The position numbers and the translations under genes are program-made. Positions 1 through 9,611 of a DNA stretch of 48,455 nt are shown here, one piece after another. Position 1 is the first letter of the stretch. Each line of letters opens with the position of its first letter. The DNA is from an uncultured Gammaproteobacteria bacterium. GTDB lineage: Bacteria > Pseudomonadota > Gammaproteobacteria > Arenicellales > JAANXG01. Location: the NCBI GenBank assembly GCA_947259395.1, contig CAMYMN010000031.1, positions 1 to 48,455 on the forward strand. The letters are read 5' to 3'. A model generated the notes under the pieces. It was not told where the DNA came from. It saw only the letters and a program-made list of their open reading frames with translations, and did not search any database.

Positions 1-77
1 AACGTACCCGGACCAAGTGGGCTAGATTCGGTATATACGAAGTGTTTTTCAATCAGTTACCTCAAGGCCGGTGGCCG

Positions 78-283
78 ACTGGTGCAATATGCGGGCTAGC
101 TATGGATTGAGCGAAGCGCAAGTACAGGCGTTCGAGACCGAGCCAGCGCCGGGATAGCCCCGCGACTACTCTTGTCAAGTAACATGGAGTTTCGAATACC
201 GTGAGTTCAAAGAAGCAAAGTTGCACAACCCTTAAGCGCATACCACGAATAGTCGCGGGGCGCCTGGCGAGAAATGCGGACTC
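78..283 (-). repeat. Dispersed palindromic element, copy A
   Basis: This is a non-coding element, read best on the minus strand. One end (78-98) carries the family end motif, TAGCCCGCATATTGCACCAGT on the minus strand. An internal GC-rich inverted repeat pairs 157-174 (GCCCCGCGACTACTCTTG) with 246-261 (its near complement, AGTCGCGGGG). The other end (261-283) is a decayed version of the end motif. The minus-strand body from about 165 down to 105 (CTATCCCGGC, CTCGAACGCCTG, TACTTGCGCTTC) closely matches the copy near 26170-26235. The element lies downstream of the EF-G-like gene. I see no gene in bases 1-376. Confidence 0.7.
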
Positions 284-376
284 GACTCTAGCGTAGACAA
301 CGGGTGCCGGGTATTACACCCGTTTGCGGCTCACCCGCACATATCGGCACATACGGGAACAACCGAAGGCTGCCGC

Positions 377-2419
377 CTAATCGCTTTCCTTATTCTGATA
401 CTTACTCACCATTTCCTTTTGAATCGTGGCCGGGGTCTGTTCGTAATGGCTGATTTCCATGGTAAATGAGCCCTCGCCGCCGGTCATCGATTTCAAACGC
501 GATTGGTAATCGCTTAACTCTGCCAAAGGTACTTGCCCTTTGACCGTGACCATGCCGCCGGACAACACATCCGTACTTGAAACACGCCCTCTTCGCGAAG
601 ACAGATCACCTGTGATATCACCCATATGTTCATTGGCGATAGTGATCTCAATGTTGACGATAGGCTCCAGCACGATTGGCCTGGCTTTTGAAATCGCATC
701 TATAAATGCCTTACGGCCCGCGGTGATAAACGAGATCTCGTTGGAATCCACCGAGTGGTACTTGCCGTCGTACACCGCGACCCTGACATCTTTAATTGGA
801 AAACCGGCAATCGCGCCCGTGTCCAGTAACTGCCGTACACCTTTCTCCACCGAAGGTATAAAACCCGATGGAATCACACCGCCCACGACCTTGTTCACGA
901 ACTCAAACCCAGCGCCCCGCTCCATTGGCTCCACGTTCAAGTACACTTCTCCAAACTGACCGGCGCCACCGGTTTGCTTTTTGTGTCGGTGATGTCCCTC
1001 AGCCTTCTTGGTAATCGTCTCACGATACGGCACCGTTGGCGGCTTGGTCTTAACCGAAACATTGTATAGTTCTTCCATGCGCTCGATCGCGGTGCGCAGA
1101 TGCAAATCACCCAAACCGCGCAAAACGGTTTCATTAGCCGCCGAATCACGTTCAATCTTGATGCAAGGATCCTCCTCCGACAGCTTTTCCAGGGCCTCTG
1201 AAAGTTTTTGTTCATCGCCGCGCTTCTCTGCCAACACCGCGAGCCCGGCCAGGGGCATGGGAAATTGCATTGGTTTAAGATGCACATCATCCTCATCGTG
1301 AAAGTTGTGCAAAATACCATCAAACCGAATATCCGGCACCTTGGCGATTGCGCAAATATCACCGGCAATTCCTTTGCTTATCTCATCGTTCTTCTTGCCC
1401 TGCAATTTGAACAAATGACCGACCTTGAATGCCTTACGGCCGTCATTGACAAATAGCTCGCTGTCTTTGTCAACCGTACCCTGATAAATGCGAAAGATAC
1501 CAAGTTTGCCTACGTACGGGTCGAAAGTAACTTTGAAAACGTGCGCAAGAATATGTCCAACTGGATCCGGCTTCAATTCGACGGGGACCTCATCAGAGCC
1601 ATTCTGTTTAACTAACGGCGGCGGATTTCCCTCCGTGGGATTCGGCATTAATTTCGTAAAGACATCCAACAACTCTTTTACCCCAGTGCCACTTTCCGCA
1701 GAAACAAAACAAACGGGAACCAAGTGCCCCTCTCGTAGGGCCTTTTCAAACGCATCATGTAGCTGCTCCGGAGCAACCTCCCCTTGTTCAAGGTAAGTCT
1801 CCATTAATTCCTCGTCTACCTCTACGGTCTGATCAATCACTGCGGTGTGTGCGTCACTGACCGAAAAGAAATCGGCTTCACCGGCAGGATTGAAGAAACA
1901 GTCGACCACCTCAGTGGCGCTTTTGGACGGTAGATTAATAGCCAGGCATTCCTTTCCAAAAGTGTCCTGAATCGAATTGAACACACCTTCCAGGTCTACA
2001 CCATCTGCGTCAATCTTATTGACGATGATCATGCGGCACAGATTTTGTTCACTCGCCCAGTCCATGAGGCGCCGGGTCAACATCTCGATCCCATTCTGGG
2101 CGTTGATTACGATGGCTACGGTTTCCACCGCCGGTAATACGCTCAACGTCTGACCGAGAAAATCCGGATAACCAGGGGTGTCGACGATATTTATATGCTT
2201 ATCACCGTAATCCAGGTTCACCAACGTTGACCGCAGTGAATGATGGTGTTTTTGCTCTAGCGGATCGAAGTCGGAGATTGTGGTTCCTCGGGCAACACTA
2301 CCGGCGTTATTGATCGCCCCCGCGTGCTGTAGCAGGGCTTCGGTGAGCGAGGTTTTACCTGAGCCGGCGTGACCAACAAGCGCCACATTCCGGATATCTT
2401 GGGTGGTATAACCGGACAT
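377..2419 (-). CDS. EF-G-like translational GTPase
   Basis: This is a full-length protein (680 residues) with the domain order of elongation factor G: a GTPase domain, an EF-Tu domain 2-like barrel, then domains III-V. Visible G motifs are GHAGSGKT (16-23), DTPGYPDF (80-87) and NKID (134-137). True EF-G has AHIDAGKT and DTPGHVDF, so this belongs to the divergent EF-G-like group (as in mycobacterial FusA2) rather than the housekeeping factor. The G3 motif has Tyr where canonical translational GTPases have the catalytic His. I chose the third of three in-frame ATGs because a GGAG lies 8 bases before it; the first ATG is at 2431. It follows the VOC gene by about 150 bases. Its cellular role is not known to me; ribosome binding is likely from the family. 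Confidence 0.85.
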   Translation of the reverse strand: MSGYTTQDIRNVALVGHAGSGKTSLTEALLQHAGAINNAGSVARGTTISDFDPLEQKHHHSLRSTLVNLDYGDKHINIVDTPGYPDFLGQTLSVLPAVETVAIVINAQNGIEMLTRRLMDWASEQNLCRMIIVNKIDADGVDLEGVFNSIQDTFGKECLAINLPSKSATEVVDCFFNPAGEADFFSVSDAHTAVIDQTVEVDEELMETYLEQGEVAPEQLHDAFEKALREGHLVPVCFVSAESGTGVKELLDVFTKLMPNPTEGNPPPLVKQNGSDEVPVELKPDPVGHILAHVFKVTFDPYVGKLGIFRIYQGTVDKDSELFVNDGRKAFKVGHLFKLQGKKNDEISKGIAGDICAIAKVPDIRFDGILHNFHDEDDVHLKPMQFPMPLAGLAVLAEKRGDEQKLSEALEKLSEEDPCIKIERDSAANETVLRGLGDLHLRTAIERMEELYNVSVKTKPPTVPYRETITKKAEGHHRHKKQTGGAGQFGEVYLNVEPMERGAGFEFVNKVVGGVIPSGFIPSVEKGVRQLLDTGAIAGFPIKDVRVAVYDGKYHSVDSNEISFITAGRKAFIDAISKARPIVLEPIVNIEITIANEHMGDITGDLSSRRGRVSSTDVLSGGMVTVKGQVPLAELSDYQSRLKSMTGGEGSFTMEISHYEQTPATIQKEMVSKYQNKESD

Positions 2420-2574
2420 AAGCATCTCCATCCGTTTCGTTGTCGTGGTGTCGGCTCTATGGCCGTTTCACGCCTAGCCTAAACCAAGCGTCCGTGGCTA
2501 TCAATCCGGTTGCGTGCGGCGAGCGCCCAGGACCCAGGTGCGCAGGCGGGATAATACTGGTCTGAGGCGCGGCT

Positions 2575-2958
2575 TTAAGTATCCGCTACCGGCTCCCACA
2601 ATTCGATCTTGTTACCCTCCGGGTCCATGATCCACGCGAAAATTCCTTCCGGGTGTTCCTTGGGTCCGGTCACGTCGAGCCCTTCCTCACGAAGTTCGTC
2701 GATGAGTTCCTGCAGATTTTGCACCCGATAGTTGATCATGAAGGAAGCACTGCTGGGTTTGAAATACTCGGTGTCCCGGGGAAACGGCCCCCAGACGGTG
2801 TACTCGGATTTTTCTGGATCATCGGCATCGCGCCACTCGAAGATGGCGCCGGCCTCGTCGCTCGCTTCGATACCGAGATGCGCCTCATACCAAGCTTTAA
2901 GTTTGTCCGGGTCCCTTGATTTGAAGAAGATACCCCCAATTCCGGTCACCTTTTTCAT
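2575..2958 (-). CDS. VOC superfamily (glyoxalase-like) protein
   Basis: This 127-residue protein has the length and pattern of a single vicinal-oxygen-chelate unit. It begins with a beta strand (VTGIGGIFFKSRDPDKL), has an AWYEAHLG helix, and ends with the usual DPEGNKIELWEP motif, whose Glu is normally a metal ligand. The family includes glyoxalases, dioxygenases and resistance proteins, so the substrate cannot be assigned. It sits between the kinase gene and the EF-G-like gene on the same strand, with 79 bases to the kinase gene, and may be the tail of the same transcript. Confidence 0.85.
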   Translation of the reverse strand: MKKVTGIGGIFFKSRDPDKLKAWYEAHLGIEASDEAGAIFEWRDADDPEKSEYTVWGPFPRDTEYFKPSSASFMINYRVQNLQELIDELREEGLDVTGPKEHPEGIFAWIMDPEGNKIELWEPVADT

Positions 2959-3037
2959 GATCTCACCTACCGAAGTCTTGTCGCGTTTATAGTCGTGAAC
3001 ATAGCAGAGTCGTGTCGATTTGCAATGCTATCATGCT

Positions 3038-3973
3038 TCAAGGAGTACTGTAGCCAAAACTTTCTCGGAAGCGCTCAGCAAACTCATCGACCGTAAAGTG
3101 ATGATTTTGCGTACCGTGATGTTCAATGTTTATTGCGCCCAGTAACGATGCAAGTCGTCCAATGTCGTCCCAGTCTTTGCCGGTAGTGATTCCATACAGC
3201 AATCCCGCGCGGAACGCATCGCCGCAACCGGTCGGATCGACGGGCCCGGTTACCCGCCCAATTGGTATCTTAATTCTCGCACTGTCAGCAAAAATTTCCG
3301 AACCTTTGGCACCCTTGGTGACGATCAAGGCATCCACCTGAGCTGCAATATTTTGCAAGCTCATGCCGACACGCTCTTGCAACAACTGACTCTCATAGTC
3401 GTTGACGGTGATAAAATTGGCCTGATCAATGAACGTCTTCAGCTCTTCAACATCGAACATAGGCAACCCCTGGCCCGGATCGAACACAAATGGGATGCGG
3501 AAATTCGCAAACTGCTCTGCGTGTTCAACCATCGCCCGCTTGCCGTCGGGGGACACGATACCCAGTGCCACGTCGTGTATTTCTTCGATACGATTTTGAT
3601 GCGCCGCTGACATCGCCCCGGGATGAAATGCGGTAATCTGATTGTCGTCCATGTCGGTGGTAATGTAGGCTTGAGCCGTGTACGTGTCGTCGATCTGTCG
3701 TACATGTGTTTGGGGAATGTCGCATTGATTCATCCATTCTGCATAAGGTCCGAAGTCATGCCCCACCGTACCCATTGGTAGCGGCTCGCCACCCAGTAAC
3801 TTGAGGTTGTATGCAATATTTCCAGCGCATCCTCCAAATTCACGGCGCATCTCCGGAACGACGAAACAAACATTAAGAATATGTACTTTTTCCGGGAGAA
3901 TGTGATTCCGGAACCGGTCTGGAAACACCATGATATTGTCATAGGCAAAGGAACCACAGATCAAGATCGCCAT
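3038..3973 (-). CDS. PfkB/ribokinase-family kinase
   Basis: This protein of 311 residues is a sugar or nucleoside kinase of the ribokinase fold. It has the N-terminal glycine motif GGCAGNIAYNL (48-58) and the PfkB signature DPTGCGDAFRAG (246-257), whose Asp252 is the expected catalytic base. The N-terminus (ILICGSFAYDNI) resembles the adenosine-kinase-like branch, but the substrate is not assigned. The gene begins 70 bases after gcvPB on the same strand and may be read from the glycine riboswitch operon. Why such a kinase would be co-regulated with glycine cleavage is not obvious. Confidence 0.85.
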   Translation of the reverse strand: MAILICGSFAYDNIMVFPDRFRNHILPEKVHILNVCFVVPEMRREFGGCAGNIAYNLKLLGGEPLPMGTVGHDFGPYAEWMNQCDIPQTHVRQIDDTYTAQAYITTDMDDNQITAFHPGAMSAAHQNRIEEIHDVALGIVSPDGKRAMVEHAEQFANFRIPFVFDPGQGLPMFDVEELKTFIDQANFITVNDYESQLLQERVGMSLQNIAAQVDALIVTKGAKGSEIFADSARIKIPIGRVTGPVDPTGCGDAFRAGLLYGITTGKDWDDIGRLASLLGAINIEHHGTQNHHFTVDEFAERFRESFGYSTP

Positions 3974-4043
3974 GGTAAGTATAATCTTGCTAAGCGTTAC
4001 AGCGTGTGATGCCTAAATTAACAGGCATCGGAGGAAACGCCGC

Positions 4044-5492
4044 TCACTCGTTATCCCATGCGACATCCAACTCTCGCGCCGCTTTGACCTCGTCAAGCCG
4101 GGTCACGGTAGTCGTGTGTGGCCCGGACTTTACGAGCTCAGGATCTCGCTGGGCCTCCTCTAGGATCTCAACCAAGGCATCGGTGAAGCCATCCAATTCT
4201 TGCTTGCTTTCGGTTTCGGTGGGCTCAATGAGGAAGCACTCTGGCACCAACAGCGGGAAATACACAGTAGGGGCATGATACCCCTTGTCGAGCAAACGCT
4301 TGGCGACATCCATAGCGATCACCCCGGTCTGCTCCTTCAAATTTTTAAAAGTAACGATAAATTCATGGGCCGCACGTCGTGTCGGATACGCCATGTCAAA
4401 ACCACGCGTGCGCAATTGCGCCATCAAATAATTAGCGTTCAATGTGGCAAACTCCGCAACCCGATTCATGCCTTCCTTACCCAACAATCGGGCGTAAATG
4501 TAAGCCCGCAACAGAACACCGGCATTGCCCATGCTGGCGGAAAGCCGGCCAATGGATTGCGGCAATTCCTGCTCCGCTAACCAGCGGTAATCGCCACCTT
4601 CCTCAGTAACGATCGGGATCGGTAAAAACGGCAACAAGCGATCGTTGACACCCACCGGTCCGGCACCAGGTCCACCACCACCGTGGGGAGTGGAAAAGGT
4701 TTTGTGCAAATTCATATGGATCACGTCAAAACCCATGTCACCAGGTTTAACTTTGCCGACGATGGCATTGAGATTTGCGCCATCGTAATACAGCAACCCG
4801 CCAGCCTGGTGTACGATATCGGCGATCTTTTGAATGTGTCCCTCGAATATTCCGAGCGTCGAAGGATTCGTTAGCATTAGTCCTGCGGTCTGTGGTCCTA
4901 CTGCAACTCGAAGTGCCTCTACGTCAACGTCACCCTTCGCATCGGTGGGTATTTCGCGTACCTTGTACCCGCACATGGTTGCAGTCGCCGGATTAGTGCC
5001 GTGTGCCGCATCAGGTACTAAAATTTCATCGCGTACGTGGTCATCACGTGAGTCATGATAAGCGCGGATCATCGCCACACCGGCAAATTCTCCCTGGGCG
5101 CCGGCGAGGGGCGTCAATGAAACTCCTTTCATACCGGTCACATCTTTTAGAATTTCCTGCAACTCGTATAAACATTGCAAGAAACCTTGGCCAGTAGCCA
5201 CCGCGGACTGTGGATGCCGCATGAGAAACTCCGGAAGCATCGCATACTTATTACATGCCCTCGGGTTGTACTTCATGGTGCATGATCCGAGAGGATAGAA
5301 ATGCGTATCAATAGAGAAATTGCTTTGTGATAAACGCGTATAGTGACGCACTACCTGTAGTTCAGACACCTCTGGTAACGCAGGCGGATGTTCGCGAAGA
5401 TGCGCCTCGGGTATATCCGTGATCTCGGGCTCCTCTCGTGGCGATTGAGAGATATTTTTTCGCGTCGGTTTCGACAGTTCAAAGATCAGCAT
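4044..5492 (-). CDS. gcvPB: Glycine dehydrogenase (decarboxylating) subunit 2
   Basis: This is the catalytic half of split glycine decarboxylase (P-protein). With GcvPA it decarboxylates glycine and passes the aminomethyl group to lipoyl-GcvH. The 482-residue length is normal for subunit 2. The PLP lysine is Lys264 in [18 protein letters not shown], and the upstream [10 protein letters not shown] (162-171) and YYDGANLNA motifs are intact. It starts 9 bases after tpx, so the two are almost certainly cotranscribed. It is separated from gcvPA by tpx, an uncommon arrangement. Confidence 0.97.
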   Translation of the reverse strand: MLIFELSKPTRKNISQSPREEPEITDIPEAHLREHPPALPEVSELQVVRHYTRLSQSNFSIDTHFYPLGSCTMKYNPRACNKYAMLPEFLMRHPQSAVATGQGFLQCLYELQEILKDVTGMKGVSLTPLAGAQGEFAGVAMIRAYHDSRDDHVRDEILVPDAAHGTNPATATMCGYKVREIPTDAKGDVDVEALRVAVGPQTAGLMLTNPSTLGIFEGHIQKIADIVHQAGGLLYYDGANLNAIVGKVKPGDMGFDVIHMNLHKTFSTPHGGGGPGAGPVGVNDRLLPFLPIPIVTEEGGDYRWLAEQELPQSIGRLSASMGNAGVLLRAYIYARLLGKEGMNRVAEFATLNANYLMAQLRTRGFDMAYPTRRAAHEFIVTFKNLKEQTGVIAMDVAKRLLDKGYHAPTVYFPLLVPECFLIEPTETESKQELDGFTDALVEILEEAQRDPELVKSGPHTTTVTRLDEVKAARELDVAWDNE

Positions 5493-5501
5493 ATTTCATC
5501 A

Positions 5502-6002
5502 CTAACCAAGCACCTGCATGGCCTTGTCATAATCGGGTTCTTGTGCAATTTCTGGTACCAATTCGGTGTACGTAACATTATCGTTCTCATCGAGAACAAC
5601 CACTGCACGGGCAGTAATACCGGACAATGGCCCGTCCACTAACAGCACACCATAGTCCTTTGCAAAGTTCCGGCTGCGCATCATCGACAAGGTCTTGACT
5701 TCGTGCGTCGATTCCGCTTCGCAAAACCGGCCTTGAGCAAATGGCAGGTCGGCAGAAATGATTAGCACTGCAAGATCATCACGGCCCTTGGCCTGCTCGT
5801 TGAATCGTTTCGTGGAAACTGCGCAAACCGGGGTATCCAGGCTGGGAACGATATTGAGAAGCTTCTTCTTGCCACTAAAATCAGAAAGCGATACGTCGTT
5901 GAGATCACCGTCGACCAACACGAAATCAGGGGCCTTGCTTCCCACGTTCGGTAGATCACCATTGGTGTTGATTGCGTTACCTTTTAGCGTTACTTGCGCC
6001 AT
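5502..6002 (-). CDS. tpx: Thiol peroxidase (atypical 2-Cys peroxiredoxin)
   Basis: Tpx reduces peroxides, especially alkyl hydroperoxides, using thioredoxin. The 166-residue protein has the peroxidatic Cys60 in SLDTPVC and the resolving Cys94 in GRFCEAES, with the family's usual spacing. A good ribosome binding site (GAGGAG) precedes the ATG. The gene lies inside the glycine cleavage operon, between gcvPA (130 bases upstream) and gcvPB (9 bases downstream). The 130-base gap holds a plausible promoter of its own. Confidence 0.97.
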   Translation of the reverse strand: MAQVTLKGNAINTNGDLPNVGSKAPDFVLVDGDLNDVSLSDFSGKKKLLNIVPSLDTPVCAVSTKRFNEQAKGRDDLAVLIISADLPFAQGRFCEAESTHEVKTLSMMRSRNFAKDYGVLLVDGPLSGITARAVVVLDENDNVTYTELVPEIAQEPDYDKAMQVLG

Positions 6003-6044
6003 GTTCGTCTCCTCGTGGTAATTACTTCTGTTTCTTGTAAATTC

Positions 6045-6073
6045 ATTTAAATTGCTTTATACGCTGCATTCAA
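6045..6073 (-). promoter_or_regulatory. Possible internal promoter for tpx-gcvPB
   Basis: On the minus strand TTGAAT (-35, 6073-6068) is followed after exactly 17 bases by TTAAAT (-10, 6050-6045), about 40 bases before the tpx start. The surrounding sequence is AT-rich, unlike the flanking genes. It would let tpx and gcvPB be transcribed independently of the riboswitch. This is a pattern match only. Confidence 0.4.
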
Positions 6074-6132
6074 ACCATTGTTACGCTCTGTGTTGGCCGC
6101 TGCCGTGAAAGGTGTTTACTGTCTACACCCAG

Positions 6133-7533
6133 CTACCCGCTGCCGGCGATCTTTTGTGCACAAGGCGGATCGAGTCGCCGGCGCGACATAATGCGTTCCA
6201 AATGTGTTTCGTAGGCATCTATCTCACTGTCGGTACGAGTCTCGGTAGCGCACACCAGCATGGTCTGTCCTAACTGCGGATAGTGTTGGCTGAGATCGAT
6301 GCCCCCAACAATGCCCTGCGCCTCCAGCGCCCTCAAGATCGCGGCTGGGTCTTGCGTCAGTCGCAGCACACCCTCGTGAAAAAACGGCCGGTCGAAGAGC
6401 TTTTCGACACCCTCTATTTTCGCAAGCGAACTCAACAAGCGCTTCGTATTAGCGTGGCATTTCAGCGCTACGCGGCGCAGTCCGTCAGGGCCTAACAGCG
6501 CCATGTAAATCGTCGCCGCGGTAACTATCAGACCCTGATTGGTGCAGATGTTGGAAGTCGCTTTGGATCGCCGGATGTGTTGCTCCCGCGCCTGCAATGT
6601 AAGCGTAAACCCTGGCTTTCCCTTCGTATCTACGGTGCGCCCGACGATACGTCCCGGCATTTGTCTAATCAGCTTTTGCTTGGCACACATGAAACCGAAA
6701 TAAGGTCCTCCGGAAGATAAGGGCGCACCCAGAGGTTGGCCCTCACCCACAGCAATATCCGCGCCGTGCTCGCCCCAATGTCCGGGCGGCTCGAGTAACG
6801 CCATGGCGATAGGATTAACCACCCCGATTACCAGCAATCCGTGATCATGCGCCCAATCAGTCAGTGCATCGACATCCTCCAAGACGCCGAAATAATTTGG
6901 TTGTGGAACGACCAGCGCAGCAACATCGTCAGTCGTGTGTTGAGACACAATCTCGAGCGGAGTATGGCCACCAACTTCAGAGAACGAGAGGTCAATGAGT
7001 TCGATGCCTTGATTTCTGACAATTGTGTTTACCACCTGTCTATATACGGGAGCAATTGTGCTCGGCATCAAAACCTTATTTGCGTTCTTTTTTGCGCGCA
7101 CTGCTGCGAGGACTGCTTCCGCTAAGGCAGACGCGCCATCATAAAGAGAAGCGTTGGATACCTCCAAGCCGGTCAATCTTGCCATCATAGTTTGGAATTC
7201 ATAGAGCAACTGCAACGTCCCCTGACTGGCCTCCGCTTGATACGGCGTGTAGGCAGAGTAAAACTCGCCGCGTGTAGTCAATTCCCAAACTACCGCGGGA
7301 ATGTGATGCTCATAAGCGCCGCCGCCGATGAAATTCGTATAAAGTCCATCTTTATTCGCACGCTCCGTCATCACCCGCGCGATCTCCATCTCGTTAATGC
7401 CCTCCGGCACCAAGGACAGTACTTGCGCGCGTAAAGCTTCCGGTATCTCGTCAAATAGATCGTCAATGGAGTCAACACCGATGACGTCGAGCATCTCTCT
7501 AATTTCTGATTCGGTATGAGGGATAAAGGGCAT
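6133..7533 (-). CDS. gcvPA: Glycine dehydrogenase (decarboxylating) subunit 1
   Basis: This is the N-terminal half of split glycine decarboxylase. It forms a heterotetramer with GcvPB but carries no PLP lysine of its own. The 466-residue length is typical for the subunit. Recognisable features are the start [19 protein letters not shown], the [13 protein letters not shown] segment and the [21 protein letters not shown] motif shared by all GcvPA proteins. The gene follows gcvH by 30 bases and precedes tpx by 130 bases. Confidence 0.97.
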   Translation of the reverse strand: MPFIPHTESEIREMLDVIGVDSIDDLFDEIPEALRAQVLSLVPEGINEMEIARVMTERANKDGLYTNFIGGGAYEHHIPAVVWELTTRGEFYSAYTPYQAEASQGTLQLLYEFQTMMARLTGLEVSNASLYDGASALAEAVLAAVRAKKNANKVLMPSTIAPVYRQVVNTIVRNQGIELIDLSFSEVGGHTPLEIVSQHTTDDVAALVVPQPNYFGVLEDVDALTDWAHDHGLLVIGVVNPIAMALLEPPGHWGEHGADIAVGEGQPLGAPLSSGGPYFGFMCAKQKLIRQMPGRIVGRTVDTKGKPGFTLTLQAREQHIRRSKATSNICTNQGLIVTAATIYMALLGPDGLRRVALKCHANTKRLLSSLAKIEGVEKLFDRPFFHEGVLRLTQDPAAILRALEAQGIVGGIDLSQHYPQLGQTMLVCATETRTDSEIDAYETHLERIMSRRRLDPPCAQKIAGSG

Positions 7534-7563
7534 AGCTGATTCGCCTGTTCTTATGCGCGTAGA

Positions 7564-7956
7564 CTAAGATTCCGACGCGGCGACTTGCTCATAGGCTGCG
7601 GAATCGAGGAGATTGTCGGCCTCCGATTGATCAGTGGGGCGCAGACGAAACATCCAGCCTCGATGATATGGATCCTGATTGATAGTCTCGGGTGCATCGG
7701 CCAGCTCGCTATTTACCTCGACGATCTCTCCGCTTACTGGGGCATAAACGTCGGATGCCGCCTTTACCGACTCCACGACTGCACAATCCTCTCCGGTGTT
7801 GACAGTAGTCCCGACCTCTGGAAGTTCCACGAATACCATATCACCCATCATATCTTGTGCGTGCTCGGTTATGCCAACTTCATAATGACCGTCTTCCATT
7901 ACCCGCAACCACTCGTGGGTCTTGGTATATCTCAGGTCCTCGGGTATTTCACTCAT
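7564..7956 (-). CDS. gcvH: Glycine cleavage system H protein
   Basis: This lipoyl carrier protein shuttles the aminomethyl group from GcvP to GcvT and is then reoxidised by the L protein. The 130-residue length is standard. The lipoylated lysine is Lys65 in [17 protein letters not shown], a canonical motif. A clear ribosome binding site (AAGGAGGG) precedes the ATG. It lies 37 bases after gcvT. No lpd (L protein) gene is in this window. Confidence 0.98.
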   Translation of the reverse strand: MSEIPEDLRYTKTHEWLRVMEDGHYEVGITEHAQDMMGDMVFVELPEVGTTVNTGEDCAVVESVKAASDVYAPVSGEIVEVNSELADAPETINQDPYHRGWMFRLRPTDQSEADNLLDSAAYEQVAASES

Positions 7957-7993
7957 CTCGCCCTCCTTTAATTGAGTGCTGCAATTCGAATGA

Positions 7994-9097
7994 TCAAAGA
8001 TCCCCTAAACAACTCTTCCCGTGACGCACGAACGGATACTTGACGACCTTCGCATCCAGTTGCTTGCCGCGGATCTCGACTCGACACGAATCTCCGGTGT
8101 GCACCGCAACGGGAACACGGGCCATAGCAATGGCGCGTCCCAAAGTAGGTGAAAAGCTACCACTGGTGATTTCGCCTTGTTGACGATCCGCACATATCAC
8201 ACGCTGATGACCACGTAATACGCCCCTATCCAGCAATACCAACCCGGTCAACTTGCGCATCACACCTTGTTCGCGCTGCGTCTCCAGCGCCTTGCGTCCT
8301 ACAAAATCCCGGTCTTTAGGCTCCCAGGCTACAGTCCATGCCAGGCCGGACTCCAAGGGCGTGGTGTTTTCATCCATATCCGTTCCATACAAATTCATTC
8401 CCGCCTCCAGCCGCAGCGTGTCGCGTGCTCCCAGACCGCAGGGTGCGACCCCCGCTCGCTGCAATGCGCGCCACACGTTTGGCGCCTGGTCATTCGACAA
8501 GATGATCTCGAATCCGTCTTCTCCGGTGTAGCCCGTTCTAGCGATAAAGTAGCCGTTGGTTTCTACGGCAAAGAACGGTTTAAGATCGGCACACGCTGCC
8601 TGTACCGCATCAACCAGGGCAACACAGGTCTTATCACGGGCGTTGGGCCCCTGTACCGCAATCATCGCCAAGTCCGGCCGCGGTTCAATTTTTACCCCCG
8701 GCACGTGTTGGGCTTGATCTTCGATCCATGCCAAATCCTTGTCGCGGGTAGCAGCATTCACGACAATTCGAAACCAGTCATCGCGCAAGAAGTAAACTAT
8801 TAGATCGTCTATAACGCCGCCGTGTGCATTCAACATGCACGTATACAGGGCTTTCCCAAACACCGTGAGCTTGTCAACATTATTCGCCACCAAATGCCGA
8901 AGAAACTGACGCACGCCGTTTCCGTGAAGATCCACCCGCGCCATGTGCGACACATCAAACATGCCTGCGTCGCGGCGAACTGCGTGATGTTCTTCGACTT
9001 GGGACCCATAATGAAGTGGCATGTCCCAACCGCCGAAGGCGACGATCTTCGCCCCCGTTTGCTGATGCAATTCGAAAAGCGCCGTTTTTTGATTCAT
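7994..9097 (-). CDS. gcvT: Glycine cleavage system T protein (aminomethyltransferase)
   Basis: GcvT moves the methylene group from aminomethyl-GcvH to tetrahydrofolate, releasing ammonia and making 5,10-methylene-THF. The 367-residue protein is full length, with the characteristic [12 protein letters not shown] and [10 protein letters not shown] segments and [12 protein letters not shown] further on. It is the first gene of the operon, and its ATG lies 30 bases after the U-tract of the riboswitch terminator. The Shine-Dalgarno sequence before the ATG is weak, so a later in-frame start cannot be excluded, although the N-terminus matches the family. Confidence 0.97.
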   Translation of the reverse strand: MNQKTALFELHQQTGAKIVAFGGWDMPLHYGSQVEEHHAVRRDAGMFDVSHMARVDLHGNGVRQFLRHLVANNVDKLTVFGKALYTCMLNAHGGVIDDLIVYFLRDDWFRIVVNAATRDKDLAWIEDQAQHVPGVKIEPRPDLAMIAVQGPNARDKTCVALVDAVQAACADLKPFFAVETNGYFIARTGYTGEDGFEIILSNDQAPNVWRALQRAGVAPCGLGARDTLRLEAGMNLYGTDMDENTTPLESGLAWTVAWEPKDRDFVGRKALETQREQGVMRKLTGLVLLDRGVLRGHQRVICADRQQGEITSGSFSPTLGRAIAMARVPVAVHTGDSCRVEIRGKQLDAKVVKYPFVRHGKSCLGDL

Positions 9098-9126
9098 TTT
9101 CGTCGTTTATTTGAACGCGTCATAAA

Positions 9127-9160
9127 AATAAAAAAAGGCGATGGCTACACCGCCATCGCC
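9127..9160 (-). terminator. Intrinsic terminator, riboswitch expression platform
   Basis: On the minus strand GGCGATGGC (9160-9152) pairs perfectly with GCCATCGCC (9145-9137) around a six-base loop, followed by TTTTTTTATT. It begins immediately after the last stem of the second glycine aptamer and shares the GG of that stem, so glycine binding can plausibly compete with terminator folding. Known switches of this layout turn the gcv operon on with glycine. Confidence 0.85.
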
Positions 9161-9309
9161 CCTCTGTCCGGTTACCTGAGAGCTTAAGCACCTTCGGTGC
9201 CCAATACCTTCTTGTGACGTAAGGCTTATCCTGCCACTCGGCGATCACGAAAGTTCCTTGATCCTGATCGCGAACCACAAAGCGAAGGTTAATGGGTCTC
9301 TCCAGAGCC
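9159..9309 (-). promoter_or_regulatory. Glycine riboswitch, aptamer 2
   Basis: On the minus strand the aptamer opens with CTCTGGAGAGACCC (from about 9307), contains the conserved CACCGAAGGTGC core near 9200-9190, and closes with CTCTCAGGTAACCGGACAGAGG ending at about 9160. These are the invariant elements of the glycine (gcvT) aptamer. It is followed directly by the terminator and lies about 60 bases before gcvT. Confidence 0.92.
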
Positions 9310-9315
9310 GGCCGA

Positions 9316-9468
9316 TTCCGCAGTCCCTTTTGCCTGTGCGTTTCCGGGCGAGGTTGCGCCGTCGGCCCCCGTCAATGTGCTCGGACCGGTTCCAGGGCAT
9401 GAATCTTGACCGGAATCAAAACGTCATCCTGGTTCCAACCGAGGTTAACGGGCGTCTCCCGCAGATCG
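9316..9468 (-). promoter_or_regulatory. Glycine riboswitch, aptamer 1
   Basis: On the minus strand this first aptamer of the tandem pair starts at CTGCGGGAGACGCCC (about 9464). It carries a core resembling the second aptamer's (GCCGACGGCGCAACC, about 9365-9350) and ends with CAGGCAAAAGGGACTGCGG (about 9336-9318). A short linker separates it from aptamer 2. Tandem arrangement is the common form of this riboswitch class. The operon promoter should lie between here and the fbpA promoter. Confidence 0.85.
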
Positions 9469-9535
9469 TTTAGCCGGGGGTGAAACTATACTGACCGAAG
9501 GTGCACATGCCAAGATGTTGTGTAATACGAATACA

Positions 9536-9576
9536 AATGATTATTGTTTGCATTATCATTACTATGTTGGTAATAT
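9536..9576 (+). promoter_or_regulatory. Fur-box-like operator and promoter of fbpA
   Basis: AATGAT (9536-9541) and ATCATT (9555-9560) form an inverted repeat. It contains a perfect Fur heptamer half-site, ATTATCA (9552-9558), and a one-mismatch partner, TGATTAT (9538-9544). A good sigma-70 promoter overlaps it: TTGCAT (9548-9553), 17 bases, TAATAT (9571-9576). Fur bound here would cover the -35 region, giving iron repression. Downstream genes for iron uptake and the nearby fur gene support the reading. Confidence 0.6.
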
Positions 9577-9611
9577 ACCGACGACAGCTGAACTAAAGGG
9601 AAGATATCGTT

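Noticed and set aside
300..322. Hairpin ACGGGTG/CACCCGT considered as terminator of the EF-G-like gene
   Set aside because: On the minus strand it is not followed by a T-run, and the loop is ten bases; too weak to call.
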